Below, piece after piece: positions 25,910 through 34,367 of a stretch of 64,000 nucleotides of DNA. The position numbers and the translations under genes were made by a program. Each line of letters starts with the position of its first letter. Within the stretch, counting starts at the first letter, position 1. The notes below the pieces were generated by a model. The model did no database searches and was not told the DNA's origin. It was given only the letters and a program-made list of their open reading frames with translations. Source of the stretch: Anodontia alba (taxonomy: Eukaryota; Mollusca; Bivalvia; Lucinida; Lucinidae); the NCBI GenBank assembly GCA_964016985.1, contig OZ024825.1, forward strand, positions 35,122,057 through 35,186,056, read 5' to 3'.

Positions 25910-28900
25910 GTGGGGGGGGGGGGGGGAGGGGGGGGGGCATCTTTAGTCACTTATATAAAAAAAAATTATAAAATAAAGAAATTCTTATGTATAAACTTTG
26001 ATTTATCTAGTTATTTGCAATGATCAGACAGCTCTGCAATGTCAAGGCACAAGACATTGTCACCACCAGATCCAGTGAGCTTCTTGGGCAACTTGGCATT
26101 GAGGAACTTGGGGGTGGGGGGGGGGGGGGGCATCTTTAGTCACTTATACAAAAAAAAATTATAAAATAAAGAAATTCTTATGTATAAACTTTGATTTATC
26201 TAGTTATTTGCAATGATCAGACAGCTCTGCAATGTCAAGGCACAAGACATTGTCACCACCAGATCCAGTGAGCTTCTTGGGCAACTTGGCATTGAGGATC
26301 GGACCTCATTCTGGAGGAGAGAAGGCTCTGCTGGTATGGACATGTGGAACACTCCAATGGTGCAGTCAAGACAGCCTTTGACGTACAGGTTGATGGAAAG
26401 CGTGAGTATGGGAGGCCAAGGATGACATGGAAGCAGCTGACAGAGAGGGATTGCAGAGAGTGAAAGCTCTCGGCTATTGAACCTCTTGACATATGTACCT
26501 GGAGATTTTCCCTTAGTGCAGCAAGCCAGCTACCTGGAAGGGGGCCCCACTGATGTGGATATTGCCCCTATACCTGCATGTTAATAAAAAATCTGATGAT
26601 GATGGCTGATGAGTAGTGGGATGTCTCATTTCTTCTTTTCCCTTTTTCCCATCTCCCATTCTGCCTACCCATCCTTCCAATTTCTCTTACTCGGAAAATT
26701 GAACACATTCCCATTTCGCTATCTGTTACCAAAACACAAATCTCTTCCATCAAAGTACCAAACATGAAACTGTTCTGACATTGTAGTGCTCATTACTCAG
26801 AAATGTCAAATTATATGATAAAAATATATTGTAGAAAGTCAAATTGTATTAGCTGCCATTTCTTTAGATTTAAGTTTATGATTGTATAAATTGTACAGAA
26901 AGTTAGTCCGGCAAACAGTAGACTTTTTTTTATTGTATTCAGGGATTTTGTATTGATTCATTCCTGGTTTGTAACCAAGTTATCTCATCTTATCACTCCA
27001 GGAATGGTTAGAATTATTATAAGTTTTTTTTTTTTAATTTTATTTTTCTTGTCTGTAATATTCATATAAATTAACATATGTTCTTTCCACTTTATCATTT
27101 TGGACTTGGAGTCTGTCCAGAACTGGAGAAAAAAATAACTTGTAGCAAACACACAAAGTGTCTGCTTTACTGTAGAGAGGCTGACAAACATACTTAGGAA
27201 CCCAAATCTTGTGGGAATCTAGCAGCAAATTTCATTTTATCTTCTTCACTATCTTTAATTTTGACAGAGTAGTCAAGCAGGGCTTCCATTAACTTTCAGA
27301 CTCAGGAAGTCCCAGACTTCCTACACCTCAGATTTGGAAGTCCCACAGGAAAATCTAGGAAGTCCCACTTTTTCTGCGCTGCAGCAGGCTGGCCTTTGTT
27401 TCGCAAAACATAGGTTCTTATTTCAGTGTCACACAGAATCATCATGATCTATAATTCTTTCAGATGTGTCTTAAAAACGTCCTTATCGCTTAAAATTCGA
27501 TCGCATCTTTTTGGAAAGCCTGAACTTGTATTTCGGACCTTAGAGAAAGCATCAACATTGGTAAAACTTCGCATTCGTTTCAAAGCCCAGAGAAGGAAAA
27601 AAATAAAATAAAATACGTGAGAGAAAAGCCCCAAAACATGTTTTCTTCAAAATAAACTACCCGGTATGCTAAAATTACTTCGCAGAAATGTTTATAATGA
27701 AATATTTGTTCGGACAGAAGCTGATCGACACGGGCGAACGTTGCGTCCTTCACAAATTTGCGGGAAAACGGCGCCGACTCTTGTGTAACAACAAACAAAT
27801 AAAATGCAGCTCTTGATGAAATACCAACAGCAATAACGTTCGTTCGCGGAGAAAAGCAAGCAAAACCATCACAAATCTCCTAAATTTAGACTTACTTTGC
27901 GTCTTTTCCGCGCTGGTAAACAGCGCAACCGGAACGAGGCTACGCATTTAGAAACGGGTTTTCCGAAAACGTTGACGAAAAATATGTTTTATTTTCATTT
28001 GAAAAATTGCTTTTATTGTTATAGCATTGTAGGAAAGACAAGCATAAGCTTCTAAATTTGAATAGATTTCAATTTGCGTTTTGTGCATAATTATTTATTT
28101 ATAGAATTTCCCTCGGTAACTCCCGGAAGTGTTGAGGTGTTTTCAGACGACACACCTTCTTAGCAAATTAATAATTTAAGATGTTAAGACCTGAATATTA
28201 AAACAATTAATGACTTCATATAATTTCATTATTTTCTTCCAAAGATCATTTGTGTCAACGCATTTTTGATGTTTATTTCTGGTTCTGAATTTATCTATTT
28301 CCAGACAAGGAAAATCCGCTCGTCTAAATTCAATTTATTAGTGCTTCTTGTCTTTGTTTAACTTGCATAATCTGTTGAACGCGTCTTCCTGCTAAACTGG
28401 TGCGCTGGAAAGATTTATTTATTTCTCATGCATTCTTTGTGTATTTGTTAGGTTTTGGAACTGATAAGGTTGCCAGGAAGTTTTATAATATAAAGCGCAA
28501 CCTGGAAAATTCCTCCCGACCGAAAATTTTCGGGTTCATTGGTCAACGTTTTGAACGCGCGTGAACGAATATTTCGGGTGTCGCAGGAGAAAGTTAAATT
28601 ATACAAACATCAATTAATCAACTCATCACGCTTGACAAATACATGCAGTGATCACACAGCTATCAAAAGGGTGCCGCGATACGTGAGACGGCAGTCAATA
28701 AAACTCCCGCCAGCGGAAAGTGGGACGTCCTTAGAAGCTCAGTGAACACAGGTAGTGAATTTCCGATAAGTAGGCGGGGCAAACATCATACAACTCGTTA
28801 AAAGTGGGCGGGGTTTTTGACAGTTTCGGGTACGTCTCGGGTATTGATTTTGGACAGACAAAAGAAATTTCGGAAGTCCGCGGTACGTCTTTGAAGTTCA

Positions 28901-29993
28901 ATTTGGACGTCCGGTGGCAATCTCAGGGCGTAATATACAGTACAGCCAGCGAGACATTCCTATTTGTCTCATTTCGCGGTGACAATCTGTCCCGGTGACT
29001 GTACCCGCTGTCTCGCTCAACAGTTTCCCTGTCCCGGTGACGAATATTAAGACAGCGAGACAGGTAGAATTGTCCCGATGACTCGGCGATACCCAGCGCG
29101 ACGCAGCGTGACATTTTATTGCATGACTATGTAATCAATAGTGTGGATTTCCATTCACCTGGACAAAAATACTTTGCTCATGCCAGTTTTATTAAAATAA
29201 AAATCCGGGTCTTCCCAGTATCTTTAAAACGTTAAGAAAATAAAGAAACAATAAAGAAAAATGTTTTTGTCCTGTTATAATTTCCTTGAATATGTTGCAT
29301 AATACAAATCGTTGTTCTTATTCATATATGATACAATGTATAAGAACAAGGGTACAAAATATACGTATACTTGAAAACGGGATTTGTTTTGCAAAGAAAA
29401 TTTGGTTGTACATGTATACATGTATTTGTACGCATGTGGTAGAATGTCTAAAGATGCCTTTTGCCCAGTGAAAAAGCACCTTGTTCGTGACTGGTCTAAA
29501 GAAAACCCCGGTAGCCCCATTCACTGTTCGAGCACGTAACATGGGTCTCAACAAAGCCCCATATAAAAAAGTACCGGATTCTTTGGCTTAGTCTAGTCCG
29601 GCCACACAAGTGGGTCCGGCATGGTCATTTTTACTTAATGTGCCGTAGAAAACAAAACAAACACACAAAAATCACAAAGAGAATCAAACTTTTGCCCCCA
29701 ATCGACGAATTACGTATTTATATTTGGTATTCCTGTAACGACTTTTTCGCCTGCAACAACTGCACGCGCTCAATATAAATGACGTAATGTGGTAAAAGAC
29801 CGGGAAATTCTCACTCGCGTGCAGCAACCGCACGTGTCAATATAAATTTACTTAAAGGGGCGCTTCTGCTATCAAAGAGGCATTGAATCAATAAGACAGC
29901 ACATGTGTAAAGGGTGCCTGTCACACACACACACACACACACACACAAAAAAAGAAAAAAAAAAAAGAAAAAAAAAAAAAGAAAAAAAAAAAG

Positions 29994-30024
<31 letters not shown>

Positions 30025-32935
30025 AAAAAAAAGAAAAAAAAAAAAAAACACTACGCACAGAAGGGGCAATAGAGGCTAATGACAATTCAAATGAGTGAGT
30101 GATTTTTAGTACGTCCCACTAACAGCTAGGTCCTACGGAGATGTGGACCTTGGTGCAAAGCCCCATATGAAAGGCTTGAGAAGCTTGGAATCGAACTCAT
30201 GACACCTGGGTGACAAAACGAGCAGCTTTACCACTACACAACCGAGGCGTCATTTCCCAATATTTCATACTGTTAAATATCTAATAAAAGGACTGCAGAC
30301 ATTTCACCATTCCCCGCCTCTGCACTTACATCAAGCAAGTGCCATAGCTCTGTTAATGAATTAATAAAATTTCAAGAATATATCTCAAATAGTTTTCAAG
30401 TTACAGAGCCGACAGAAATATATTACAGAAATCGCTAAAATATTTTCGGTGATCAAAGGGCCGTAACTCCAAAAGCAGGCTCTATCGTCAAAGTATATGA
30501 AAGAAAAGAAGGGCAGTTATCAGTTCCTGCTGAAATGATTAATAGCTTATGAATAAGCCCATCCCGGAAAAGTGTGCAGGCTCGACAAGAGCGAAATAGT
30601 GTTGACTTGGCCGTTTAACTCCAGTTCAAACCAAAATTACGTCGGTACAAAGTTCTCATGTCTGAAGTAAGATTTACAATGTGCGTTCACTGAACAGGAC
30701 AAAACGTACACTATTACAATGTACGTGCGACCAGCAAAAACTCGGGCCAGTCTCTGCATCGACCCACTATATGAAGCAAGCTTCTTGGATAGCCCGGAGT
30801 CCAAAGAAGGTGCATACTGTACGATCAGCGAATGATCTGGTCAGAATGTGCTGTTGCAGTCGCACATTTTATCTCGCTTTGGACAGCCCGACTATCGAAG
30901 TTAAATACGATCAGCGAATTCTTTATCAAAATTTTCAGTTGCGCAGACTGACCCGAGTCTTCGCTCGTCGCACAAGACGTTTTGTTTAACCCAGAGATTG
31001 TAAGAGGCACATACGATTAGCGAAGGCTCTGATCAGACTACTGATGTGCAGGATCAGAGTGCATGTGCAGGCTGATCCGTCTCTTCGTACAAGTTTTATC
31101 GTAGGTTTTGCCATGCACAGACTCATGCGTGATTTGTTTGTGCAAACCATAACGCTTAGCACTGGGTAAAATTTTCAACAGGCGACATTTTGAAATATTT
31201 TTCTCATTCTTCCAAGAAAACAGGATTTGCGTTTCATGCAAATTGTCTCCATTGCATGAAATGTCAAATCCTGTTTTCTTGGTAATAAAAAAAAAAAAAA
31301 AAAAAATAACGAATTTGTCGTCTGCTGAATTTATAGCCCAGATAATGGTAAGTTCGATACCCGCGAGCACCAAGTGTTGTGTCCTTACGCAAGGCACTTT
31401 ATCCTCGTAACTTAGTATTGGTTTCTACCCAGCTCGCTACCCAGGAAGACTCTGCCTAGAATGTCCGCGAGGACATATGGCTGATCATTTTGAAGACGCT
31501 TTTCCTCCGATGCTAGGTTTATACACGTGTCTTTTTTACTCGTTAATTTAATTTCGGCCTTAGTTTTGCATATCGAATGTTGAAGACACAAAAACAGAAC
31601 GCTTTACATGGAAACGAAAGTTTTGAAGATTGCTCTGTAAGCCAATAAATGTGTTGTTACTGTACATATTTTAAGAGAATAACATAACATAATATTCATT
31701 TTGTACCCAGATGAATGCGGGGTAACGTCCTCACACTGCAGGTGTTTATTCTTTTAAGGGAGCTAACTGCAATTGACTATCAGAAGGGAGTTAACTGCAA
31801 TTACTTTACGTTGGAAAAACATTTTTTATGAATCGCGCCAAAAGAGGGGACATGCTTATACAATAGGATTAAACACCCTTCCGCTAGAAACTTGTAACTG
31901 TCACTCTTGAAGCAGTGGAAGGAGCGAATAACCGTTACAGTAGCAAATACATGTGTTTCATGATAAATCGCTACAATTTGTGGGGATCGACTCCGCGATC
32001 AGGTCTCGCGTTCGATTCCCGCCCGTGCGATATCATTTTTTTCCAATAAAGTCAGTGCAAACAATTTCTAGCTCGAAAGGAGACATGTCATATTTGCATG
32101 AGGGTAAAAAGAAAGCGCATTCCAGAGAGCGAGAGAGAGAGAGAGAGAGAGAGTATGCAAACCTTGTAAGATTCTGGCTCGTCCATTTTAGGCACATCCG
32201 GCTATGAGATTTAGATATTCCTACAGACAAATGGCTAAACTGTTTTTGCAAACAGTGAATACCCTGACCAGACGACGCGTTCTATCATCTCGATATATGA
32301 CTTAAGTATTTTTTTTTTTTGTTTAAAGTGACATAAGACACCAAGTCACCATCGTCAAGTGTTGTTTTAAATGGACAGTCCTAACCCTGGTCCAATCATC
32401 AACCGTCCAGCCCCCGATCCGAGCAGTGTAGATACATTTCAGCCTGTCCAGTTCTGTCTCCCTTGTCAAATGAAATGTATCCATACTTTAACCCTTGAAG
32501 CAAGCGCTTAGTATATTCAGCAGACGGCATTTTCGTTTTTTTTTCTTATTTTCCAGTGTAAATCAAGCTTGTCATTACATGTGAATCGTCTGCTGGGCAG
32601 ACGATTCACATGAAATGTTCAGCCTTATTTTACTGTAAAATACTAAAACAGATCGGCATCTCTACAATTTTCAGCAGTGCTTCGGGATCAAACTACTTTC
32701 TTGGCCGCAGCAGCAGCACGTGCAAAGTGACACGAGAAAAATGGGCCAGACCGGATAAAAGTGATTGTCACATGAAAATGAGTATAGGAAGACTCAGGCG
32801 GCCACCACCCCTAATCCAAAACTTACACGGGGCGATTAGAAATCACCGGAGGCTTTGGTCCAAATACGTCGCCGGCCTTACGCACTGGGGCTATCAGCTG
32901 TTGTTCGGATATGCCTTTTGATACTCGCGGCTGAA

Positions 32936-32966
<31 letters not shown>

Positions 32967-34173
32967 CAGTCGCAGAGTTGGTCCTCGGAAGCAGAACTAT
33001 TTAAGTAGATTTTGCAGTCTGTTCCTGCTGCTGCCAACACTAGTTTAGAGGGTATTTATTGTATTCGCAGTTGTAACAATTTTTGTTTGGTTACTCCAAA
33101 CCACTCGACGGAAAATTGCGGATTGTAAAATCGGTTCGCGGATTGAAAATAATAATAATAATAATAATGTTTTTTTTTTTTTTTTGTTACCTGAGCCCTA
33201 CTGGAGGTACAGTAAAATGGTCAATACTGGTAAAAACTTCTTATCTTACGGTCAAAAATGTCGCGCTGTGACTCGCTGTGTCTCTTTGAAAGGCAATAAA
33301 ATTCTCGGCCGGATTAGTGTCTCGCTCAGCGTATCGCTACAATGTCTCGCTGAGAATACCTGTGCGTCTCGCCAGCTGTCTCGCTCGTCTCGGTGACAAG
33401 ACGAAGCAACACCGTGACGGAAAAAATGGTCATGGTGACGACCGAGATCTATAGGAATGTCTCGCTGGCTGTACTGTACGCTGTACGTCTGCTTAACGGA
33501 AGCCCTGGTCAAGGCAAGCATTCGCACTGGAGGCAACATACAAACTGCTGTAAAAATTGCATACCTATCATAAAAAGCAGTTTGAGCACTTGCATCAAAG
33601 GCAGGGATTTGCATGATACTGAAAAGCCAATGTCTCTCTATTGCCCTATTGGGCCTGGGTTACAAATGACTGATGCGTAGGATACAATTAACAGCACATA
33701 ATAATCTGGGCCCAGTTGTTCAAAGCTAACGGCATCGTTAGTTAACGATTCGTTAAAATTTGCATCAAGTGGTACGCAAATATGCTGAAATTTTTTGCTG
33801 AAAAAATGTGAGTAGCCACTCACATTTTTTCAGCAAAAAATTTCAGAAAATTGTTTATTGAATCTGCTAAAACAGTTAACGAAATGACCCTTAACAAGCT
33901 CGTTAAGCTAACGACGCTTTGAACAACCGGGCCCTGGGGTTCAATATTCCGACAACTGGTGTTCTCCAATTACCAGGGACATTACCATATGGCACTGTAT
34001 TGGGGGCCGTATCAATGATAAAAACTGATACTTACATCTCCAAAAGCTTGTATACTTTTAACTGCGCCAACAACTTTTTGATGGTCTTCATTAAGAGTTT
34101 TTGCGAGATCTACTGTATCTGCAATCTCGCATTTTTCTAACTGTTGCAATACCAACGCCACAATATCGGCCAT
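8745..34173 (-). CDS. FARSA: phenylalanine-tRNA ligase alpha subunit, exons 1-5 (3' part outside window)
   Basis: Catalytic-subunit gene of cytosolic PheRS, an (alpha-beta)2 enzyme that charges tRNA-Phe with phenylalanine. Five exons of 138, 138, 102, 119 and 93 nt join in frame to 196 codons plus 2 nt; animal proteins are ~500 residues, so roughly the first 40% is here. The N-terminus starts [14 protein letters not shown] and continues with [43 protein letters not shown] and LTPEMIA. All are recognisable against animal FARSA from memory. This part covers the N-terminal winged-helix tRNA/DNA-binding-like region. The class II catalytic motifs would lie beyond the left edge. Introns total more than 24 kb and are filled with repeats. 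Intron 3 uses a GC donor. A 5'-truncated non-LTR element begins about 195 bp upstream of the start codon. Confidence 0.93.
8935..9130. repeat. P7 palindromic repeat
   Basis: Contains the hairpin AAATTGACCATTTATGGTCA inside longer arms (GTTGTATCCAAACAAA, and TTGGAGCCCAGCAATCATGT on the right). Related copies are split around 10825-11500 and lie at 25724-25872. Confidence 0.65.
9200..9755 (-). mobile_element. tRNA-derived SINE, interrupted
   Basis: On the minus strand the head reads GCCTCAGTGGCTCAGTTGG (A box) and then GCGGGTTCGACCTCCC (B box). The body matches the SINE at 58118 (GGGCAGTTGTCAGTTTCTGG and the CAACCCAATGGGGTCATG tail). About 260 bp at roughly 9297-9557 are foreign to that copy and contain a ~37-bp direct repeat (GGAGGCTTGTCTGTTATC). 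Confidence 0.85.
10455..10520. repeat. P3 palindromic repeat (one arm decayed)
   Basis: AAAGAGTGTAGATCTTAATG pairs only poorly with AGCCATTGTTTGCAAAGG. The same TCTGAATTTTGACACA flank lies upstream. Confidence 0.45.
10885..11212 (+). mobile_element. short tandem-core element, copy 1
   Basis: Begins CAAGGCCTGTCACTAGAAAG and ends ACATGCGAGCTAAAAATG. It carries TGACCTTGACCTCTAGGTCA. It interrupts a P7 repeat: GATCATTTAGAA lies to the left and AAATGACCATTTATGGTCAT to the right. Two further copies follow at 11815 and 12160. Confidence 0.65.
11507..11625 (-). CDS. FARSA: FARSA exon 4
   Basis: 119 nt. The acceptor is TTTTTAG, the frame reads [14 protein letters not shown] and then [11 protein letters not shown], and the donor is GTAAAT after 'AT'. 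The isoleucine codon is completed by the first base of exon 5. It matches the charged linker before the catalytic domain. Confidence 0.88.
11640..11812. repeat. P1 palindromic repeat
   Basis: Copy with a 13-base C run near 11702 inside the left arm. The right arm is GCATTTCTAATGAGTACATA. It directly abuts FARSA exon 4 upstream. Confidence 0.7.
11815..12105 (+). mobile_element. short tandem-core element, copy 2
   Basis: AGACAGTGTAGCTTGCCTGA at the left and TTGTACAGGCAAGCTTAAAA at the right correspond to the ends of copy 1. It has one TGACCTTGACCT motif. Confidence 0.6.
12160..12980 (+). mobile_element. short tandem-core element, copy 3 with about five ~145-bp units
   Basis: Begins ACAAGACCTGTTGCCAGACA and ends TTCAGGCGAGCTAAAAAAA. 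Units repeat TTCTAAGTCTGTGACCTTGA with TATCATGATATC-like stretches. Extended nuclear-receptor-like half-sites (revcomp AGGTCAAGGTCA) recur in most units. Confidence 0.7.
13185..13515. mobile_element. MITE with inverted ends
   Basis: The left end, ATACAGTCGATTCTCATTAT, with CTCGAATTCC, pairs with the right end (CGAGATAACAAGGTTCGACTGTAT). The middle holds a second hairpin, GAGAAATTGCTCCTTAGGAGC. No coding frame. Confidence 0.65.
14320..14420. repeat. P4 hairpin repeat, degraded
   Basis: CAGAGAAAATAAAATCTGG...GCAGACGATTCACATGAAA. Better copies lie at 32525 and 51870. Confidence 0.5.
14560..15050. repeat. repeat with ACTTGTCC/GGACAAGT inverted blocks
   Basis: TACTTGTCCACGGACAAGTA at 14600 and GTCCCAGGACAAGTAAATTG at 14965, ending in CACAGCCCTGCATACT. 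Half of a P1 repeat is embedded at 14671-14735. Confidence 0.55.
15118..15195. repeat. P3 palindromic repeat
   Basis: ACAATGTAGACCCTGATGAG / CATCTGGGTCTACACTATTT with centre CTGCATTGTGCAG. Confidence 0.75.
15579..15680 (-). CDS. FARSA: FARSA exon 3 with GC donor
   Basis: 34 codons, phase 0. The acceptor is TGTATTTCAG. The frame reads [14 protein letters not shown] through GGPRVFRK. The exon ends AAAG followed by GCAAGC, so the intron starts with GC, not GT. AG|GCAAG is the usual context for GC-AG introns, and no GT nearby keeps the frame. Confidence 0.88.
15715..15892. repeat. P1 palindromic repeat, long-armed copy
   Basis: Arms extend outward to GGAGTATTTGGTGATAATTA and its complement (AAATTATCACCAAATACTCC). 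Lies just upstream of FARSA exon 3 within intron 2. Confidence 0.85.
16105..18660 (+). mobile_element. tandem-core element A with 14 units of ~145 bp
   Basis: Begins near TCGCTCACCTGAGTGACATA and ends ACAATAGCTCACCATGAGCA. Fourteen units start at about 16554, 16696, 16835, 16980, 17150, 17294, 17438, 17582, 17728, 17872, 18018, 18163, 18308 and 18454, mostly 144-146 bp apart. Each unit carries a CAAGATGGC...GCCATCTTGG palindrome, GATCTACAAGTCACCCCGAT and CAGGAGAAGAAGCGAAAAAT. Short open frames across it are a side effect of the period. The layout recalls bivalve 'pearl' elements; that link is inferred. Confidence 0.8.
19030..19175. repeat. P1 palindromic repeat inside element B
   Basis: The left arm is mostly lost; the right arm CAAGGTGCTTCTAATGAGTA continues to AAAGCACTTTAACTGGAGCT. 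Confidence 0.65.
19300..19655. mobile_element. MITE with a P1-like hairpin nested in it
   Basis: The ends TACCGTATTCGAGCTAATTA and TAATTAGGTCGAATACGGTA are inverted complements with one mismatch region. Inside, a second hairpin at 19370-19500 has arms GGCATATGTTGTGGGTTCTC and a CATCGACTTGTCGATG centre. The whole lies within element B, so there are three levels of nesting. Confidence 0.75.
21791..23410 (-). mobile_element. Helitron/Helentron-like non-autonomous element with ~150-bp core units
   Basis: On the minus strand it starts with a TATGTCCCCC...GGGGGACATA hairpin (about 23360-23408). It carries roughly nine units of 147-158 bp (AAGTTTGGTCAAAATCCAT, AAAATGGGGTCAAGGTCACC). It ends with hairpin GTTTTC-CTCC-GAAAAC (21801-21816), six bases and CTAG (21791-21794). 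A 3' hairpin followed by CTRR is the Helitron signature. No Rep/helicase frame is present, so it is non-autonomous. Confidence 0.6.
23411..25000. other. FARSA intron 2, mostly unassigned
   Basis: No gene. Blocks at 24045-24150 and 24700-24850 share TTTCGTCGAATG / GACATTTCATCGA-like words in opposite orientation (e.g. CGACGAGACGTCATATTGAT). They may be the arms of one decayed ~800 bp inverted-repeat element. A (TTTG)n tract lies near 23956. Confidence 0.4.
25005..25072. repeat. P3 palindromic repeat
   Basis: Centre CTGCTCCTCTAGGAGCAG with arms ATGTGGACCCAGATCAGA / TCTGATCAGGATCCACACTG. Confidence 0.85.
25185..25545 (+). repeat. dispersed ~350-bp repeat, second copy at 60670
   Basis: Starts TACAGTCAAACTTCAATGGC, runs through GGGTAGTTCAAGCCACTGAG and TATGTTGAGTGTACT, and ends in the AAACAAGACATC region. 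The copy at 60670-61030 has the same order of blocks. It ends ~20 bp from the exon 2 donor of FARSA. Confidence 0.6.
25564..25701 (-). CDS. FARSA: FARSA exon 2
   Basis: 46 codons, phase 0 on both sides. The acceptor is TTTTACAG and the donor is GTTAGT. It encodes [10 protein letters not shown]...SQAEIM, including the [16 protein letters not shown] segment that matches animal FARSA closely. Confidence 0.93.
25724..25872. repeat. P7 palindromic repeat
   Basis: AAAAATGACCATAAATTGTC / TTTTTCTATATACTTTATAC with outer arms CACTTTATAACACTGTTGCT and TTTGGATACAACATTT. Lies just upstream of FARSA exon 2. Confidence 0.65.
25938..26298. repeat. tandem duplication of ~192 bp with G tracts at the joins
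   Basis: The block starting CATCTTTAGTCACTTATA and ending GGCAACTTGGCATTGAGGA occurs at 25938-26118 and again at 26130-26297, almost identical. Each copy is preceded by a G-rich run (25905-25937 and 26107-26129). A (GT)n tract lies at 25880-25908. Confidence 0.85.
26195..26600 (+). pseudogene. non-LTR retrotransposon 3' end (RTE/BovB-like)
   Basis: A plus-strand frame reads [26 protein letters not shown], then [30 protein letters not shown]. This is the C-terminal region after the reverse transcriptase domain in RTE-type elements. It needs one or two frame changes (near 26305 and 26460). The sequence ends in TCTGATGATGATGG, a short trinucleotide tail typical of RTE 3' ends. It is 5'-truncated, and its first part is also present in the tandem duplicate at 26010-26118. 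Confidence 0.75.
26600..28930. other. FARSA intron 1, no gene recognised
   Basis: Includes a 'GGAAGTCCCA' word repeated four times at 27300-27375 and a less AT-rich stretch at 27700-28850. No frame over 70 codons has recognisable similarity. It may be largely unique intron sequence. Confidence 0.4.
28930..29120. repeat. TCTCGCTG-rich repeat, inverted relative to 33255-33490
   Basis: TACAGTACAGCCAGCGAGAC, then ATTCCTAT, at 28932 is the inverted complement of 33450-33480. Both blocks are full of short words GTCTCGCTG, CGGTGAC and GCGAGAC. They bracket 4.5 kb. Confidence 0.6.
29121..29925. other. no feature recognised
   Basis: FARSA intron 1. Near 29400-29430 there are short ACATGTATACATGTAT palindromes. 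Near 29730-29850 two GCACGCGCTCAATATAAAT / CGCACGTGTCAATATAAAT words repeat about 75 bp apart. Confidence 0.4.
29925..30048 (+). repeat. (CA)n followed by A-rich (A12G)n minisatellite
   Basis: About 12 CA dinucleotides, then a regular series of 10-14 A separated by single G. The reverse frame is a low-complexity Phe run and not a gene. Confidence 0.95.
30080..30253 (-). mobile_element. tRNA-derived SINE
   Basis: On the minus strand: GCCTCGGTTGTGTAGTGGTA (A box) and CATGAGTTCGATTCCAAGC (B box), followed by an unrelated body (CATATGGGGCTTTGCACC). The head differs from the SINE at 58118, so this is a second family. It is not called as a tRNA gene because no acceptor stem pairs. Confidence 0.7.
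30670..31115. repeat. P6 repeat region (GACCAGCAAAnACTC family)
   Basis: GTGCGACCAGCAAAAACTCG at 30725 and later TCTTCGCTCGTCGCACAAGA / GCAGGCTGATCCGTCTCTTC belong to the same family as 46622-46770 and 50105-50340. In that family an outer inverted pair encloses GTGCAGG(C/A)T(A/G)ATCTGAGTC. Confidence 0.5.
31155..31330. repeat. P2 palindromic repeat, copy 1
   Basis: Family definition: arms TTTCTTATTTTTCCAAGAAA, ACAGGATTTGACATTTCATG and CAAATTGTCTCC, mirrored after a short centre. The outside words are CAGCAGACGACATTTTGAA and CAGCATGCTAAGTGTTAA. In this copy the right arm runs into an A tract (31288-31307). Confidence 0.8.
31340..31465 (+). mobile_element. SINE fragment (B box and core)
   Basis: GGTAAGTTCGATACCCGCGA then CAAGTGTTGTGTCCTTACGC and AAGGCACTTTATCC, the same core as the SINE at 44452. 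The A box is missing. Confidence 0.65.
31466..32520. other. FARSA intron 1, little recognised
   Basis: Contains a (GA)n tract at 32130-32152. A tRNA B-box-like word, GCGTTCGATTCCCGCC, lies near 32008; its 5' half does not fold as a tRNA. Confidence 0.4.
32525..32645. repeat. P4 hairpin repeat
   Basis: Centre GCAGACGATTCACATG paired with CATGTGAATCGTCTGC. Outer arms TTATTTTCCAGTGTAAATCA and TTATTTTACTGTAAAATA are weaker. Confidence 0.8.
32940..32966 (+). repeat. poly-A tract
   Basis: 27-base A run. It could be the tail of a retrocopy, but nothing upstream (32645-32940) is recognisable. Confidence 0.9.
33255..33490. repeat. TCTCGCTG-rich repeat
   Basis: At least seven GTCTCGC words in 230 bp. 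GGAATGTCTCGCTGGCTGTA is the mirror of the block at 28935. An (AAT)n and T tract precede it at 33150-33186. Confidence 0.6.
33707..33945. mobile_element. P5 long palindromic MITE, copy 1
   Basis: The outer ends GGGCCCAGTTGTTCAAAG and CTTTGAACAACCGGGCCC are inverted complements. Inside lie TAACGATTCGTTAA-like pairs. The centre is a perfect hairpin with arms TGAAATTTTTTGCTGAAAAA plus TGTGAGTAGC. A second copy lies in GCDH intron 2 at 43990-44245. Confidence 0.85.
34036..34173 (-). CDS. FARSA: FARSA exon 1 (start codon)
   Basis: 46 codons from ATG at 34173, phase 0, ending at the donor GTAAGT at 34035. This start is chosen because it gives the MADI... N-terminus typical of the family. CAAAATGGCC at the start also fits a good initiation context. 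Confidence 0.92.
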
Positions 34174-34367
34174 TTTACAAGTTTTCAACATTCACTTCCG
34201 CTTTGGGTATTGTAACTTAGGGTCATACTTAAATACGAAATAAGCACAGAATGTACTTTTGTGAAATTGTGTTTCGATGACGTAACCACTGTACTTGAAT
34301 GAAACAAGCTTTGAATGAATCATTATTATGTATTTCTTATTCATTTACTTTTTTTCGTCTTTGTGAA
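34174..34367 (-). promoter_or_regulatory. candidate FARSA promoter/5' UTR interval
   Basis: About 190 bp between the FARSA start codon and the 5' break of a non-LTR fragment. I see no clear TATA box. This is the only apparently unique sequence directly upstream of FARSA, so promoter placement here is inference. Confidence 0.35.

Noticed and set aside
29872..30069. Phe-rich frame on the minus strand
   Set aside because: Translation of a poly-A/G minisatellite.
31980..32030. tRNA gene (GCGTTCGATTCCCGCC)
   Set aside because: Only a B-box/T-arm-like word; no 5' half.
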